Source: JAJFKB01 sp965230515 | Lineage (GTDB): Bacteria > Pseudomonadota > Gammaproteobacteria > Pseudomonadales > IMCC2047 | Length of the DNA: 64,000 nucleotides | Reading direction: 5' to 3' | Assembly: GCA_965230515.1 (NCBI GenBank) | Contig: OZ246007.1 | Coordinates: 1,364,001 to 1,428,000 of the forward strand | Shown here: in pieces, positions 62,252 to 64,000 of the stretch | Position numbering within the stretch: position 1 is the stretch's first letter | Layout: each line of letters opens with the position of its first letter | Position numbers and translations under genes: made by a program | Notes under the pieces: generated by a model | What the model was told of the DNA's origin: nothing | Seen by the model: only the letters and a program-made list of their open reading frames with translations | The model's database searches: none

Positions 62252-63442
62252 TTAGTTTTTTACTTCATTAGCTCCGGTTTCAGTTACATAAATATCATAC
62301 AGAATTTCCCGCCACTTACTATATTGATCATCAACAGTACCCGTTAAGGTTACGGTACGATCTTCCAGCTCTACGACCTGCGGTTCGACCTCTAACTCCA
62401 GCGAACTGCCCAGTTCCTGCAGCGCTTCGAGGTGTAACTGGGACTCCGCCCTTTTATCAAGACCGCTCTTAAAGAGATAAGCCCCACCCAGTATACCAAC
62501 CTGTCCGGCGGCCTCCGTTGTACCATCGCCCGATCCCGCAGCCGCAACACCGGCCAGAACCGCTGCAGTACCAGCAATCATTCTGTTTCTGGCAGCACGA
62601 CGCAATTCCCGAAGTGCAACCACCTCATCATAAGTCATCTTTCGCCACTCCAGATAGGGCTTACCCATCTCCATCGCAAAGGAGGAATAGTAATCCTGCA
62701 ACGTATCAATATAGAGATAATCCCGCTCCCTGATTTCATGAATACGTTTTAACAGCGGCTCATTACGCGGCGGTAACCGCACAATATGATAAAGCCCGGC
62801 TTTATTAACCGCTATGTATTCGGAAAATGCATCGGGAGAAAAAACACGCGCAAACTTGAGTTCCGAAAGTGTTCGTATACGAACCATATCTTCTGCGGAC
62901 AACTGCTCACGAAATGCGAGCATATCATTGGCAATACGGTTGTAGAGCCCCTGAAAGGGGTCTAATTGGGCATGCATCTTGTCGTCATACCGGTATTTGC
63001 TGGTAACTTCCTCATACTCGCGCGTAAACCATTTGCGGCCAGAGCTATCGCTGACATGAATCTCCAGTTTCAGTTGTTCACCATCAGAATGCAGGATTTT
63101 ACCCTCCACATAAAGGTCCACGATGCTTTCTTTACCGGGAACGATTCGCACCGCGCCCCAACTGCCATTCTTCTGTAGCGTTTCAGTCAATGTAAAAGGG
63201 ATATAGCGGGCTTCAGCCTTACGGATTTCAGGAACGGTAATCGCGTTTTTTTCCTCCAGCAACTCATCAATACCCGGATTAAAAATCAGCACACCAACAT
63301 CGAGTAACTGGCTCTCCAGAATCTCGGATGTCTCATATTTCAAAGGCGTAACACTGGTGGTTTTTACCGTGGTGCTGGCACACGCCGCTACCATCAGAAG
63401 CACAAAACCAATAGCAGTGATTTTTGTTATCCCGGTAACCAT
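62252..63442 (-). CDS. Outer-membrane lipoprotein with glycine-rich helix
   Basis: 396 residues. Signal peptide with lipobox VAAC (Cys21). A first domain to about 160 (VGVLIFNPGIDE, VDLYVEGKILHSDG), a helical region, then a Gly/Ala-rich stretch (AGTAAVLAGVAAAGSG, near 290-325) that could insert in a membrane. C-terminal domain with LEDRTVTLTGTV. No family recognised. Its ATG abuts the stop of the upstream gene. Confidence 0.75.
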   Translation of the reverse strand: MVTGITKITAIGFVLLMVAACASTTVKTTSVTPLKYETSEILESQLLDVGVLIFNPGIDELLEEKNAITVPEIRKAEARYIPFTLTETLQKNGSWGAVRIVPGKESIVDLYVEGKILHSDGEQLKLEIHVSDSSGRKWFTREYEEVTSKYRYDDKMHAQLDPFQGLYNRIANDMLAFREQLSAEDMVRIRTLSELKFARVFSPDAFSEYIAVNKAGLYHIVRLPPRNEPLLKRIHEIRERDYLYIDTLQDYYSSFAMEMGKPYLEWRKMTYDEVVALRELRRAARNRMIAGTAAVLAGVAAAGSGDGTTEAAGQVGILGGAYLFKSGLDKRAESQLHLEALQELGSSLELEVEPQVVELEDRTVTLTGTVDDQYSKWREILYDIYVTETGANEVKN

Positions 63443-64000
63443 TTACAAACCCTTGCCCTCATTTTTGTACTTGCGATACTCATCCCAAAGCTTTTCCCGT
63501 AATTCAGGGTCAGGCTCCTGCATTGCCGCTTCACGGAGTTGTCGGGCGACGACGTCATCATCTGTACCATCAGGAATATCCGGCGGCGGTGCGTGAGCAG
63601 CCGCTGCATGCTCAAATTCTCCATCCCGCTGATCACCCCCATCCGGTCGGCTGCCAGCTCCGGAACCTGTTATTTCACCTCGCGGGTCAGAATCTCCTTT
63701 ATCTGCACCCGGCCCCTCCTGTTCGATTTCCGCGTCGATATCAGCGTCACTACCTCGCGTATTTTCTTTACCTCTTACATATTCACGCTCGCGCAAAATA
63801 ACGCCTTCAAACTGGCCATAGGATTCCTCTAACTGCCGATCCAGTACCGCGACCTTTTCTGCACCTGTCTGCGCGCCACCCGAATCTTCACCGGTTGCTC
63901 CCTCGACGCCTTCCATCTGTTCAATAGCATCACCTGCGACATCATTTTCAGGCTCCAGCTCAATCGGAAAATCTGTTTCCTCTTGCGCTGCCCCTGCGTC
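63443..64000 (-). CDS. Acidic low-complexity protein (partial, N-terminus off window)
   Basis: At least 185 residues; the frame stays open to the right edge, so the internal Met at 63916 need not be the start. Highly acidic and Gly/Asp-rich, with a helical stretch LDRQLEESYGQFEGVILRERE and a C-terminal LREKLWDEYRKYKNEGKGL. Probably disordered. Function unknown; it is the first visible gene of the leftward operon, directly before the 396-residue lipoprotein gene. Confidence 0.65.
   Translation of the reverse strand, partial: DAGAAQEETDFPIELEPENDVAGDAIEQMEGVEGATGEDSGGAQTGAEKVAVLDRQLEESYGQFEGVILREREYVRGKENTRGSDADIDAEIEQEGPGADKGDSDPRGEITGSGAGSRPDGGDQRDGEFEHAAAAHAPPPDIPDGTDDDVVARQLREAAMQEPDPELREKLWDEYRKYKNEGKGL

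Noticed and set aside
1..64000. CRISPR arrays or phage genes
   Set aside because: No regularly spaced repeats with spacers and no phage structural or integrase genes were seen.

Overview
The window is chromosomal DNA of a gammaproteobacterium. Gene order resembles the Pseudomonas/Cellvibrio-like clades: hemA-prfA-prmC-moeB divergent from TPR lipoprotein-lolB-ispE-tRNA-Gln-prs-rplY-pth-ychF; mrdA-rodA-mltB-rlpA-dacA-dat-ybeD-lipB-lipA; and a fimU-pilVWXY1Y2E minor-pilin cluster. Species cannot be fixed from sequence alone. The Mpl murein-recycling ligase, many lipoproteins with lipoboxes, LolB and an OmpA/OprF porin confirm a Gram-negative envelope.

Layout: 1-4.0 kb is the leftward hemA operon (haem synthesis, release factor 1 and its methylase, MoeB). 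4.4-8.2 kb is a four-gene TRAP transporter with a TatT-type lipoprotein, inserted between hemA and the lolB operon. 8.3-15.5 kb is the rightward housekeeping block ending in tRNA-Met. 15.6-19.7 kb is an accessory island: six attC-like sites separating small leftward genes (membrane proteins and a Phd/RelE-type toxin-antitoxin pair) with no integrase in view. An intact IS1182-type element sits exactly in one attC. 20.1-22.1 kb is an arsR-arsC-acr3 arsenic operon, followed by an MBL-fold hydrolase, an AraC regulator and an OprF-like porin.

26.4-38.4 kb is a leftward run of cell-envelope and housekeeping genes: lipoate synthesis, cell-elongation peptidoglycan machinery (PBP2, RodA, MltB, RlpA, DacA), RlmH, RsfS, NadD and ProA. 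38.6-46.6 kb is the type IV pilus minor-pilin operon with PilY1. 46.8-52.4 kb carries a DedA-PAP2 fusion, a LON-domain protein, Mpl, a PPi-dependent phosphofructokinase and a soluble pyrophosphatase.

52.5-64.0 kb is the most unusual part. It is a leftward operon of at least ten genes encoding an ExbB/MotA-like proton-channel protein, two VWA proteins whose N-terminal membrane helix carries an ExbD/MotB-like Asp, an actin/Hsp70-like protein with an FHA-like tail, a membrane-anchored PEGA + formylglycine-generating-enzyme-fold protein, a TPR membrane protein, three lipoproteins and two acidic proteins. I read it as a candidate ion-driven, envelope-spanning machine of unknown function. It continues beyond the right edge.
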